This document shows, piece after piece, positions 1-7,424 of a stretch of 64,000 nucleotides of DNA (position 1 is the stretch's first letter; every line of letters begins with the position of its first letter). Origin of the DNA: Jeongeupia sp. HS-3. Its GTDB lineage: Bacteria; Pseudomonadota; Gammaproteobacteria; Burkholderiales; Chitinibacteraceae. The stretch is from the NCBI RefSeq assembly GCF_015140455.1, contig NZ_AP024094.1, forward strand, positions 2,418,001-2,482,000, in the 5' to 3' direction. The position numbers and the translations under genes are program-made. The notes beneath the pieces were generated by a model. The model ran no database searches. It worked only from the letters and a program-made list of their open reading frames with translations, and had not been told where the DNA came from.

Positions 1-919
1 AGCCATAAGCAGCGAGGAAGTCGGCGACGCGCTGTTCGCGCTCGTCTTCCGGAACCATGTCGAGCTTGTTCAGCACCAGCCAGCGCGGCTTGTTGTAGAG
101 GTCTTCGTCGTACTTGCGCAGCTCCTCGACAATGGCCTTCGCCTCCCGCACCGGATCGACATCCGGATCGAACGGCGCCAGATCCACCAGATGCAGCAGC
201 ACCCGGGTGCGCGCCAGATGCTTGAGGAAGCGATGCCCCAGGCCCGCGCCTTCGGCCGCACCTTCGATCAGGCCCGGAATATCGGCGATCACGAAGCTGC
301 GGTTTTCGTCGATACGCACCACCCCCAGATTCGGGTGCAAGGTCGTGAACGGATAGTCGGCAATTTTCGGCCGCGCCGCCGAAACGCTGGCGATAAAGGT
401 CGACTTGCCGGCGTTGGGCATCCCCAGCAGACCGACGTCGGCGAGCACCTTGAGCTCCAGCTTCAGTTCGCGACGCTCGCCTTCCTCGCCCGACGTGGTC
501 TGGCGCGGTGCACGGTTGATCGAACTCTTGAAGTGGATATTGCCCCAGCCGCCCTTGCCACCCTTGGCCAGACAGATGCACTCGCCATCGTGGGCCAGGT
601 CGGCGACGGTTTCACCCGTCTCGACGTCAACGATCAGCGTACCGACCGGGAAGCGCAGCGTGACATCGTCACCGGCGGCGCCGTAGCAGTCGGCACCACG
701 GCCGGACTCCCCGTCGCGCGCCTTGTACTTCTTGACGAAGCGGTAATCGACCAGCGTGTTGATATTCTGATCGGCCACGGCCCAGATCGTGCCGCCCTTG
801 CCGCCGTCGCCGCCGTCCGGGCCGCCGCGTGGAATGAACTTCTCCCGGCGCATGCTTGCCGAGCCCTTGCCACCCTTGCCGGCGATAACTTCGATTTTTG
901 CTTCGTCAATAAATTTCAT
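1..919 (-). CDS. obgE: GTPase Obg/CgtA (3' end cut by window edge)
   Basis: Large-ribosomal-subunit-associated GTPase acting in 50S maturation and stress control. About 306 codons are present. The glycine-rich Obg fold is at the N terminus ([11 protein letters not shown], then repeated GGKGG and [12 protein letters not shown]). The G domain follows, with P-loop GMPNAGKST, switch region [16 protein letters not shown] (G3) and NKLD (G4). The C-terminal part lies beyond base 1. The ATG at 919 gives the canonical family start. It is the last gene of an rplU-rpmA-obgE order, which is conserved in proteobacteria; a terminator-like hairpin precedes it. Confidence 0.97.
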   Translation of the reverse strand, partial: MKFIDEAKIEVIAGKGGKGSASMRREKFIPRGGPDGGDGGKGGTIWAVADQNINTLVDYRFVKKYKARDGESGRGADCYGAAGDDVTLRFPVGTLIVDVETGETVADLAHDGECICLAKGGKGGWGNIHFKSSINRAPRQTTSGEEGERRELKLELKVLADVGLLGMPNAGKSTFIASVSAARPKIADYPFTTLHPNLGVVRIDENRSFVIADIPGLIEGAAEGAGLGHRFLKHLARTRVLLHLVDLAPFDPDVDPVREAKAIVEELRKYDEDLYNKPRWLVLNKLDMVPEDEREQRVADFLAAYG

Positions 920-938
920 GATGCTCTGTCCAGAAGCG

Positions 939-971
939 AAAAAAGCCCTATCCCGCAGGATAGGGCTTTTT
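939..971 (-). terminator. Hairpin with U-tract between rpmA and obgE
   Basis: A perfect stem of about 13 bp (AAAAGCCCTATCC / GGATAGGGCTTTTT) closes a four-base loop and is flanked by A and T runs, so it could act on either strand. It lies between rpmA and obgE on the same strand, so it probably gives partial termination that lowers obgE relative to the ribosomal protein genes. This role is inferred. Confidence 0.8.
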
Positions 972-989
972 GATCGCGAATAGCGAAGC

Positions 990-1262
990 TTACGCTTCTT
1001 CGCCGGTGTACGGCAGTACGATCACGGTGCGACGCTTGGCGGCACCCTTGACTGCGTACTTGACGTAACCGTCAACGAGGGCAAACAAGGTGTGATCCTT
1101 GCCGATGCCGACGTTATCGCCCGGGTGAAATTCGGTACCGCGCTGACGCACGATGATCGAACCTGCCGGAATCAGCTCGCCGCCATATACCTTGATGCCA
1201 AGGCGCTTGGCCTGTGAGTCGCGGCCGTTACGTGAACTACCGCCAGCTTTTTTGTGTGCCAT
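990..1262 (-). CDS. rpmA: 50S ribosomal protein bL27
   Basis: bL27 sits near the peptidyl-transferase centre of the 50S subunit. The 90-aa product begins [17 protein letters not shown], the diagnostic glycine/lysine-rich N terminus, and continues with KVYGGE and RQRGT. Length is normal for the family. It is 17 bp downstream of rplU and clearly co-transcribed with it. Confidence 0.98.
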   Translation of the reverse strand: MAHKKAGGSSRNGRDSQAKRLGIKVYGGELIPAGSIIVRQRGTEFHPGDNVGIGKDHTLFALVDGYVKYAVKGAAKRRTVIVLPYTGEEA

Positions 1263-1279
1263 GGTAAGTCAGCTCCTGA

Positions 1280-1594
1280 TTACGCGTCGATCGAATCGAT
1301 GCGGATTTCGGTGTAGTTCTGGCGGTGGCCCTGACGCTTCTGGTAGTGCTTACGACGGCGCATTTTGAAGATGCGAACCTTGTCGTGGCGACCTTGCGAA
1401 ATGATCGTTGCCTTGACGGTAGCGCCAGCCACAAGGGGCGCGCCAATCGTCACTGCTTCACCGTTTGCCACCATCAATACTTCATTCAGTACGATTTGGC
1501 TGTCGATGTCTGCAGTGATCTGTTCTACTTTAAGTTTTTCGCCGATAGCAACTTTGTACTGCTTGCCACCGGTTTTTACGACTGCATAAGACAT
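1280..1594 (-). CDS. rplU: 50S ribosomal protein bL21
   Basis: bL21 binds 23S rRNA and is a structural 50S protein. The 104-aa product starts [15 protein letters not shown] at the ATG at 1594, preceded by an AGGAG ribosome binding site. A longer in-frame extension to 1621 exists, but it lacks family similarity and would skip this RBS. The C terminus has the basic [14 protein letters not shown] segment. It is the first gene of the rplU-rpmA-obgE unit. Confidence 0.98.
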   Translation of the reverse strand: MSYAVVKTGGKQYKVAIGEKLKVEQITADIDSQIVLNEVLMVANGEAVTIGAPLVAGATVKATIISQGRHDKVRIFKMRRRKHYQKRQGHRQNYTEIRIDSIDA

Positions 1595-1674
1595 AACAAG
1601 CTCCTGAGAGTTTGTGCTCAAAAAACGCCCTACCCGAAGGCAAAACGATCCCCATCCACTACGGGGAACCCGGG

Positions 1675-1703
1675 ATCATAGTGGCAACTTGCTTGTGAGT
1701 CAA
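1675..1703 (-). promoter_or_regulatory. Sigma-70 type promoter of rplU-rpmA
   Basis: Read on the minus strand, TTGACT and TATGAT are separated by exactly 17 bases, about 80 bp upstream of the rplU start. This is close to consensus and suits a ribosomal protein operon. It lies in the divergent region shared with ispB. Confidence 0.8.
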
Positions 1704-1788
1704 ACACTTAGCGCAAGCCAGGCGGCAAAAACACGCTTTCATGCTAAGATCGCCGGCTTCATGAAATAGACGGCAGGACGAGACCAGC

Positions 1789-2757
1789 GTGTCGCTTTCG
1801 TTCGTACAATCGGTCATCGGTGCAGAAATGCAGGCGGTTGACCAACTCATTCGACAACGACTCCACTCCGACGTTGCCCTGGTCAGCCAGGTCGCCGAGT
1901 ACATCGTTGCCTCCGGTGGCAAGCGCTTGCGGCCGATGATCGTGCTGCTCTCGGCACGCGCGCTCGGCTATCGGGGCGAGTATCACCGCGAGCTTGCCGC
2001 GGTAATCGAGTTCATCCACACCGCCACCTTGCTGCACGATGATGTCGTCGACGAATCGGCGCTACGCCGTGGCCGCGACACCGCGAATGCGCTGTTCGGC
2101 AATGCCGCTAGCGTGCTGGTCGGCGACTTCCTCTACAGCCGCGCCTTCCAGATGATGGTCAACTGCGGCTCGATGCGCATCATGCAAACGCTTGCCGACG
2201 CCACCAACGTCATTGCCGAAGGCGAGGTGCTGCAGCTGATGAATATCGGCAATGTGGATCTGGATGAAGCCGGCTACGTTCGCGTCATCCAGTACAAAAC
2301 CGCCAAACTATTCGAAGCCGCGGCACGGCTCGGCGCCATCCTCAACAACGCCCCCGCCGAGGTCGAGGACAAGCTCGCCCGCTACGGCATGCACCTGGGC
2401 ACGGCCTTCCAGATCATCGATGACGTGCTCGATTATTCGGGCAAGCAGGACGAGATCGGCAAGAGTCTTGGCGACGACCTCGCCGAAGGCAAGGCCACGC
2501 TGCCACTGATCTACGCAATGCGTCATGGCACGCCCGAACATGCCAATGCGGTGCGCCAGGCGTTGACGCAAGCCGATCGATCGCTGCTGCCGCAAGTGCT
2601 GACCGCGGTGCATGCCTCCGGCGCACTCGACTATGCTCGGGATATCGCCAAGAGCGAAGCCGGCCTGGCCCGCGCCCTGCTCGCCGAACTGCCCGACAAC
2701 GACGACCGCCGCGCGCTCGAAGCGCTGGCCGAATTGGCCGTCGCCCGCAATAGCTGA
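1789..2757 (+). CDS. ispB: Octaprenyl (polyprenyl) diphosphate synthase
   Basis: Trans-prenyltransferase that elongates farnesyl diphosphate with IPP to make the quinone side chain. The 322-aa product has both aspartate-rich motifs: HDDVVDES near residue 84 (first DDxxD) and IIDDVLDYSGK near residue 210 (second). GGKRLRP near residue 45 contacts diphosphate. It starts at GTG (1789), which aligns with the family N terminus. It is divergent from rplU, the usual arrangement in Gram-negative bacteria. Confidence 0.95.
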   Translation: MSLSFVQSVIGAEMQAVDQLIRQRLHSDVALVSQVAEYIVASGGKRLRPMIVLLSARALGYRGEYHRELAAVIEFIHTATLLHDDVVDESALRRGRDTANALFGNAASVLVGDFLYSRAFQMMVNCGSMRIMQTLADATNVIAEGEVLQLMNIGNVDLDEAGYVRVIQYKTAKLFEAAARLGAILNNAPAEVEDKLARYGMHLGTAFQIIDDVLDYSGKQDEIGKSLGDDLAEGKATLPLIYAMRHGTPEHANAVRQALTQADRSLLPQVLTAVHASGALDYARDIAKSEAGLARALLAELPDNDDRRALEALAELAVARNS

Positions 2758-2775
2758 CAACGGTTACAAAACGCC

Positions 2776-2804
2776 TTGACAGCGCCAATAGTGCTTACGA
2801 TAAT
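2776..2804 (+). promoter_or_regulatory. Promoter of tRNA-Pro
   Basis: TTGACA at 2776-2781 and GATAAT at 2799-2804 are separated by 17 bases. The tRNA body begins 18 bases downstream. This is a near-consensus sigma-70 promoter. Confidence 0.85.
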
Positions 2805-2822
2805 GGCGCTCTCTTTCGAGAT

Positions 2823-2899
2823 CGGGGTGTAGCTTAGCCTGGTAGAGCGCTACGTTCGGGACGTAGAGGCCGGAGGTTCGAATCCTCTCACCCCGACCA
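2823..2899 (+). tRNA. tRNA-Pro (anticodon CGG)
   Basis: A complete 77-nt cloverleaf with encoded CCA. The acceptor stem is CGGGGTG/CACCCCG. The anticodon stem CTACG/CGTAG encloses loop TTCGGGA with anticodon CGG at 2857-2859, reading CCG proline codons. The T-arm contains GGTTCGAATCC. The 3' half from 2853 is repeated at 9880-9927, so the gene is the integration target of the adjacent island. It stays intact because the island supplies an identical 3' end. Confidence 0.97.
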
Positions 2900-2900
2900 G
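2853..2900 (+). repeat. attL: 48-bp direct repeat at the tRNA-Pro 3' half
   Basis: The 48 bases from the tRNA-Pro anticodon stem through one base past CCA recur without mismatch at 9880-9927. Perfect duplication of a tRNA 3' end is the standard footprint of tyrosine-integrase insertion. This copy is the tRNA-side junction of the island. Confidence 0.93.
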
Positions 2901-2911
2901 GAATTCCCTAC

Positions 2912-2947
2912 AAAAACAGCGGGTTATCTAACCCGCTGTTTTTGTTT
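2912..2947 (+). terminator. Rho-independent terminator after tRNA-Pro
   Basis: AAAAACAGCGGGTTA / TAACCCGCTGTTTTT forms a long perfect stem with a tiny loop and T-run, directly downstream of tRNA-Pro. It lies inside the island, just past attL. Confidence 0.85.
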
Positions 2948-2959
2948 TTGGGCGCCAGC

Positions 2960-2985
2960 AGTGGCAAATCAGTGGCAATTGCCAC
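2960..2985. repeat. Island left-end arm-type repeats (AGTGGCAA)
   Basis: AGTGGCAA occurs at 2960-2967 and 2971-2978. The second copy is part of a perfect 14-bp palindrome GTGGCAATTGCCAC (2972-2985). The same octamer clusters near the other junction. Paired short repeats just inside both att sites are what integrase arm-binding sites look like. Function is inferred. Confidence 0.6.
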
Positions 2986-3113
2986 CCGGTTTGCCGTCGA
3001 AAAAAAGTTCGCCGGTCGTTCTCAGGCACTTTTCGGCAAACCACGCGCCCAGCGACAAATCATGGTCGCTCGTTCGACATATACCGTGCTCCGCAACCAA
3101 TAGGAGCATGGAC

Positions 3114-3866
3114 ATGGCGTCCATTGAGAACCGCTCGCACCACGAAGTCTCGGTCAAGCACCGCGATGACCTGACCCAAGCCTTTGCCTGCAACGCCAAG
3201 AAAAAGGCCGAGGAATACCACCAGTCCCTGAAGGCCCAAGGGTTCAAGCCCAAGTTGTCCCGCCTGGACAACTACTACGCTATCCGCGACCGCAGCGTCT
3301 CACGCCCGGAACAGACGCTGTACGCCCACAGCAAGGCCGAGGCTGAGACCATCAAGGCGCGCCTCGAAAGCGAGCAAAAGCAGGGGCTCTTCATCGACTA
3401 TGCCCAAGGCTACAAGAACACCCTCGCAGACCTCCTGATTCGCTATCTGCGCGAGGAAGCGCCGCGCCACAAGAGCTTCGAGGTCGTCGCATACAAAATC
3501 AATGCCCTGCTCGAAGACGCCGGTCTGCCACGACAAGACATCGGACGAATCGTTGCCGAGCATCCGAACCCGCACCCCAGGGTCAAGGCGATGAAAATCC
3601 GTCAGGCGACGGGCACACGGACAGGAGCACCCTCCGAAGCCAGCAAGTTCATCCGCAAAGGTTTTGCCGCCATCGTGCCGGACGACTTCACCGATTACAT
3701 CGATGAGCGCGGCTCGGTCGTTGCCCCGGCCACGGTAGACCGGGAAATCGACATCTTTTCTGCGGTTTGCCGCATTGCCATCGACACTTGGCGCATCCAC
3801 ATTGTCGAGTTCGATGCGGCTTCCAATGAACTCGGGCGCCCGACAGCGGTGCAGAAGCCGGCTTGA
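3114..3866 (+). pseudogene. Truncated tyrosine-type integrase (catalytic domain missing)
   Basis: The 250-aa open frame starts at ATG 3114, set by TAGGAG seven bases upstream. Residues up to roughly 225 read like the N-terminal and SAM-like core-binding region of phage/island integrases (LADLLIRYLREEAPRHKSF, then ATVDREIDIFSAVCRIAI and DTWRIH). After IDTWRIH the sequence departs from the family and stops within about 25 residues. The catalytic R-H-R-Y region is absent, against a usual length near 350-400 aa. Its position beside attL is where the island integrase is expected. A deletion appears to have fused it to unrelated sequence, so the island probably cannot excise by itself. Confidence 0.7.
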
Positions 3867-3976
3867 AGCTGGTCGTCGAGTAACTGGTCGATTCCTCCCC
3901 TCGTGAACACCACCTATGACTTAGCCCCAACGCACAAGCCTCACCGTAATCATCGTCCCTTTCAACTCGTATCCCA

Positions 3977-4465
3977 CTAGCGGTGCAGGATGTCGAGCCA
4001 GCTCTCGCGCGCCCAGACTTCCTCCCACAGATACGCCGTCGCAAAACCATCGGGGTTCGGCGCATTGCCGGCCCCGCCCTCATTGCCCCTATTGAACGGC
4101 AGGAAAGTCGTGGCCGGGCCGGCCAGCCGGGTCGACATCATCACCTCCGACTGGCTCACCGCAAAGTGCACCAGCGCGCCGCCCGGAAAGCCCAGTAGTG
4201 GCTCCAGCACACCGCCTTTGGGTTGCGGATGGCGGTCGAAGCGGTACTGGTCCACCGCGTCGTGCACGCTCTGGGTGAAATCGCTCTTCAGCTCCGCCGT
4301 GGCCACCGCGATGCCGTTGAGAAACAACACCAGGTCCAGCGCGTCGTGCTGGGCGTTGGGTGAGTGCTTCACCTGCCGCACCACGCGCAGTCGGTTGGCT
4401 GCGTACTTGGCCTGAATGGCCGGGTTGATAGCCAGCGCCGGCTTGAACTGTGCCAGTTCCAGTGG
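3977..4465 (-). pseudogene. hsdR: Type I restriction endonuclease HsdR, N-terminal fragment
   Basis: About 160 residues match the N-terminal nuclease region of HsdR: LELAQFKPALAINPAIQ, DLVLFLNG, ATAELKSDFTQSV, DQYRFDR, HFAVSQSEVMM and the closing WARESWLDIL. ELK with the upstream D in DLVLF fits the PD-(D/E)XK core. The preceding N terminus and the whole helicase motor (normally about 1000 aa in total) are gone. On its 5' side the frame runs into the abiEii-like gene near 4470, and a stop follows WLDILHR. It is a clear remnant that cannot restrict DNA. Confidence 0.8.
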
Positions 4466-4474
4466 TGCCGGCAG

Positions 4475-4856
4475 CCCCATCCTCCAGTTCCAACGGCTCC
4501 GCCGTCTGCACGACATAGGGATACCAGCGGTTGGTAAATCCCAGCACATCACCATCCACCGGCATCAAGTCAAACAACAGGCCGGACTCGCGATGCACCC
4601 AGCGGCAGATGACCTCGCTGGCGGCGTCACGCACGAAACCTCGCGCCGCAACCTCTTCTTCCAGACGATAAAAAGCCGCGCGCCCGGCCTCGACCACGGC
4701 ATCGACATCAACGGTGGCACGTACGCCCTCGGCCAGCGGGTCGGTCAGCAACAAACCGGCCACCGAGCCACCGACGAACACCAGCTGTTCGCGCAAATCG
4801 CCCAGCGCCTCGGCGATGCGTCGCAACTGCGGCAGATTAGGGTCATTGGCCCGCAT
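4475..4856 (-). pseudogene. AbiEii-like nucleotidyltransferase, C-terminally replaced by hsdR sequence
   Basis: The first ~127 residues from ATG 4856 resemble the AbiEii/nucleotidyltransferase group: VFVGGSVAGLLLTDP (GGS motif), then TVDVDAVVE with the paired aspartates, then GLLFDLMPVDGDVLGF. After PLELEDG near 4475 the reading frame continues open to 4089, but only as out-of-frame hsdR sequence. The C-terminal half of the enzyme is therefore lost. The start overlaps the upstream winged-helix gene by 14 bp, the usual coupling of a regulator and nucleotidyltransferase pair. Activity is doubtful. Confidence 0.65.
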
Positions 4857-5376
4857 AGGATTCCCCGAGCGTGGCCTTCATCAGGTCTGCCGCCAGCGCG
4901 CGCTCGCGCGCACGGCCGGTGCGCAAGGCGTCCAGCAGCGCCAGCAGGCGATGCAGCGCTGGGTCGGCCAAGGCCGCCTGCGGGGCGGTACGGTAGAGCG
5001 GAGAAAGCGTCGGCCCCTTGGCGCTGCCCTCGGGGTGCGCCCAGACCGGTGCTTCACCGGGCGCCACACTCAACTGGCTGGCCAGCGGCTCTGTGCCGAT
5101 GCTCGTGGGCACGCCGCGCTTGACCGGTCCGAGCGTGGCCGGCCACACATAACGTACGCCGTGCTGCACAAATTCGAGCAAGGCAGGCCGCACCGGCTGC
5201 CAGCCTTCACGCCCCTGCGACACCGCCAGACCACACGCAACCGCGCGCTTCACACAGGCATGGACCTCCGAGGTGCTCATCGCCAAGGCCTCGCCCAGCG
5301 CGGCATAGGTCCAGCGCCGTGGCGGATGCGCCGCCACCTTTAGTAGCACCAACAGGTCTTGAGGTTTGAGTTCCAT
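4843..5376 (-). CDS. Winged-helix regulator paired with the nucleotidyltransferase gene
   Basis: A 177-aa protein starting at ATG 5376 (MELKPQDLLVLLKVAAH). The first ~75 residues look like a MarR/ArsR-type winged helix (WTYAALGEALAMSTSEVHACVKRAV, then a wing GLAVSQGREGW). The remainder is Pro/Ala-rich and unrecognised. It overlaps the start of the AbiEii-like gene and has a nested palindrome over its own promoter, so it is likely an autoregulator. An antitoxin-like role is inferred from this gene pair, not shown. Confidence 0.7.
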   Translation of the reverse strand: MELKPQDLLVLLKVAAHPPRRWTYAALGEALAMSTSEVHACVKRAVACGLAVSQGREGWQPVRPALLEFVQHGVRYVWPATLGPVKRGVPTSIGTEPLASQLSVAPGEAPVWAHPEGSAKGPTLSPLYRTAPQAALADPALHRLLALLDALRTGRARERALAADLMKATLGESYAGQ

Positions 5377-5385
5377 TGCGTGGCC

Positions 5386-5413
5386 ATATTCGCTATTCGC
5401 GAATTGCGAATAT
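5386..5413. promoter_or_regulatory. Nested palindromic operator candidate
   Basis: Outer arms ATATTCGC (5386-5393) and GCGAATAT (5406-5413) are perfect inverted repeats. Inside lies a second palindrome ATTCGCGAAT (5395-5404). It ends 10 bp upstream of the winged-helix start and overlaps the predicted -10, as an autorepressor site would. Confidence 0.6.
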
Positions 5414-5437
5414 GCGTCACCCAAACGGGTTGCGCAA
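5409..5437 (-). promoter_or_regulatory. Promoter of the winged-helix/nucleotidyltransferase pair
   Basis: On the minus strand TTGCGC (5432-5437) and CATATT (5409-5414) are 17 bases apart. The -10 sits within the palindrome at 5386-5413. The match is moderate. Confidence 0.45.
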
Positions 5438-5451
5438 GTAGGAAATGGGCA

Positions 5452-6543
5452 TCACTCCTCGTTTTTCTTGGCGCTTCCAACCGTCACCTGCAGATATTCG
5501 AGCTTGAGTCCGAACAGCGTATGCAGTTTCTGTAAATACTCCTGCGTTACTTCATCCAACGGCGCATCGGAGACAACATACAGACTCGCGGGATTTAGGC
5601 CTCCTCGTCGATACCCATACTCAAGCAATTGACCCATGGCCTGGCGCACAGCTTCGGCCGCGGTTGCTGCCGGCTTGATTTCGTACAGGTCATAGTGTCC
5701 ATCACACCTAAGCACCAAAGCATCGGCACGCCCGCCGGTACCGGTTGCGTGCTCAGTGGCTACTGAGCCTGCGTCAGGTTGAGCGCAAAGCTGTCTGTAG
5801 AGCTGATTTTGGATGTCGTTGTGCCGTTGCGAAACTGAACGTATTGGAGTCCGTTGCCCCGATAACTGCGGGGCTGAATGCGGCCGGTGGCCCGCTCGAA
5901 ATGGGAGCTTGCCGTTGGCATCGCGCAACTGGTCGAACACGTACCACGGAAACAGATTGCGGCGCAGCGTATCGCCTGCAAATACGCCACAGCGGTCCAG
6001 GTGCGCAGTCAAGGCGGCCGCCTTGGTGGCCCAATTGCCTTCCGGCTCGACAAAGCCGGTGTGCCGCACGAACCACGGAATGACCCGCTGCTGTTTACCC
6101 TCATCCACCGTGGTGTGGTAAAGGTCAGGATGGATTGCCGCAAATGCCCGGGCCAATAGCAAGCGAGGCACCTTGGGGAGTTGGCCGTCGCTCCGCCATC
6201 CGGTCAGAGTCGATTCCAAGGTCTTGAAGTTGTCGTCACTGCCGCTCTTCCCGACCTCGCAAGTGATGTCGACCAATTGGTCGCGCAAACGGTCCACCAC
6301 ATCGAAAGCAATGACGCCTTGCCCAGCATTGCTAACTGCATTGTCAACGGTTCTCCAAACCAGTTTAAAGAGCGTATCCGAATCATTCTGCGCTATTGCG
6401 GTTCGTACTTGCCCTAGCGTTTCGGCGTAGCGCGGTAGCCAATAATCAATCAGTGGGTTGCCCGGTGCGTTGAAGCCTTCGAGAAAGGCGTAGGCCTCGC
6501 CATCGAACACTGGGCGGTAAGGAAGATTTGATGGCTTGTTCAT
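5452..6543 (-). CDS. Restriction-locus protein with PD-(D/E)XK nuclease-like C terminus
   Basis: A 363-aa protein I do not recognise as a named family. The C-terminal third shows a PD-(D/E)XK pattern: GGRADALVL (D near 274) followed by YDLYEIKPA (E near 288, K near 290), then an alpha-helix and LLEYGYRR. The N-terminal 230 residues are unassigned and contain WYVFDQLRD and WFVRHTGF. Its ATG overlaps the hsdS stop (ATGA), so it is translationally coupled to the type I RM genes. A DNA-cleaving or repair role within the RM module is inferred. The frame is intact, unlike its RM neighbours. Confidence 0.6.
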   Translation of the reverse strand: MNKPSNLPYRPVFDGEAYAFLEGFNAPGNPLIDYWLPRYAETLGQVRTAIAQNDSDTLFKLVWRTVDNAVSNAGQGVIAFDVVDRLRDQLVDITCEVGKSGSDDNFKTLESTLTGWRSDGQLPKVPRLLLARAFAAIHPDLYHTTVDEGKQQRVIPWFVRHTGFVEPEGNWATKAAALTAHLDRCGVFAGDTLRRNLFPWYVFDQLRDANGKLPFRAGHRPHSAPQLSGQRTPIRSVSQRHNDIQNQLYRQLCAQPDAGSVATEHATGTGGRADALVLRCDGHYDLYEIKPAATAAEAVRQAMGQLLEYGYRRGGLNPASLYVVSDAPLDEVTQEYLQKLHTLFGLKLEYLQVTVGSAKKNEE

Positions 6544-7424
6544 GCGAGTTCCACTGTGCTGCGCACGTCGATTTGACCGGTGACGGCGGCGGCGATGAGG
6601 GCGCTACGGCGTTCTTTTAGGAGGCTGATGGCACATTCGGCTTCCGCTTCAAGAGCATCAAGTCTGTTGCTTTCATCAACGATTAATTCCGCAAGCTGCA
6701 CCTGTTCCTTGGGTGGGGGCACAGGGACTTGCAGGGCACGAATATCCTCCACGTTCACTCGCTTGAACGTCGAACCGACCATGATGTTCTTCAACTGCTC
6801 AACGACGACGCCAGAGCGAATCACTGATTGCATGAAGTCGCTGGACGAGTCGTCATTCAGCCGTCGCAGCAGGCACACGTCCTGTCCCATTGCAAAGGGC
6901 GGATGGCCTTCATCAACCTGAGCCACCTCGCCAACCGTCGCATTGCGGCTGAAGATGAGGTCACTAGGCAAGGGCCGTCGACCACCCTCAATCAGTTGCT
7001 CGTAAAAGAGCTGGGTAGTCCGTTTTGCAGCGTCAAGTGAAACGTACTTGGACTGCACTTCTCGGATGCTGGCTAATGGATAGCCTTCATCCACAAACTC
7101 CGCTGTGACGTGCTTGCAGTCGGTGACGCTCCAGTACCGCTTCAATGCCGCCACATCCCAATGCGCCGGCACCTCCCCCAGCCACGTCACGCCGGAATCC
7201 TTCATCGGCGCATCGGGGTTGAGGCCGCGGGTGGAGCCGTCGTCACCGATGGCTTCCATTGGCAGGAAGGAGACCTCGGTCGCGCGGTCGATGCCGGCGA
7301 GCTCAGACTTCGATGGATTGAGCTCGGCAACGAAGCGAAGGCGCTTGATTGACCAGTGCGCCGGCACGTGACCGAGCCAGTCGAGACCGCTCCCTTTGTA
7401 TTCCCCATACCTCGGCAAACTCAT
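6540..7424 (-). CDS. hsdS: Type I restriction specificity subunit HsdS with TRD1 deleted
   Basis: HsdS gives the type I RM complex its DNA specificity through two target-recognition domains (TRDs) and conserved helical spacers. In this 294-aa protein the conserved block [12 protein letters not shown] (13-24) recurs as [12 protein letters not shown] (78-89), only 65 residues apart instead of about 200. Most of TRD1 has been lost between EAIGDDGS and the central [14 protein letters not shown] linker. TRD2 (about 90-240) and the C-terminal coiled helix ([20 protein letters not shown]) remain. The frame is intact and overlaps hsdM and the downstream gene by 4 bp each. Confidence 0.85.
   Translation of the reverse strand: MSLPRYGEYKGSGLDWLGHVPAHWSIKRLRFVAELNPSKSELAGIDRATEVSFLPMEAIGDDGSTRGLNPDAPMKDSGVTWLGEVPAHWDVAALKRYWSVTDCKHVTAEFVDEGYPLASIREVQSKYVSLDAAKRTTQLFYEQLIEGGRRPLPSDLIFSRNATVGEVAQVDEGHPPFAMGQDVCLLRRLNDDSSSDFMQSVIRSGVVVEQLKNIMVGSTFKRVNVEDIRALQVPVPPPKEQVQLAELIVDESNRLDALEAEAECAISLLKERRSALIAAAVTGQIDVRSTVELA

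Noticed and set aside
2961-3113. Upstream extension of the truncated integrase frame
   Set aside because: It would read through the arm-type repeats and bypass the TAGGAG site before 3114.
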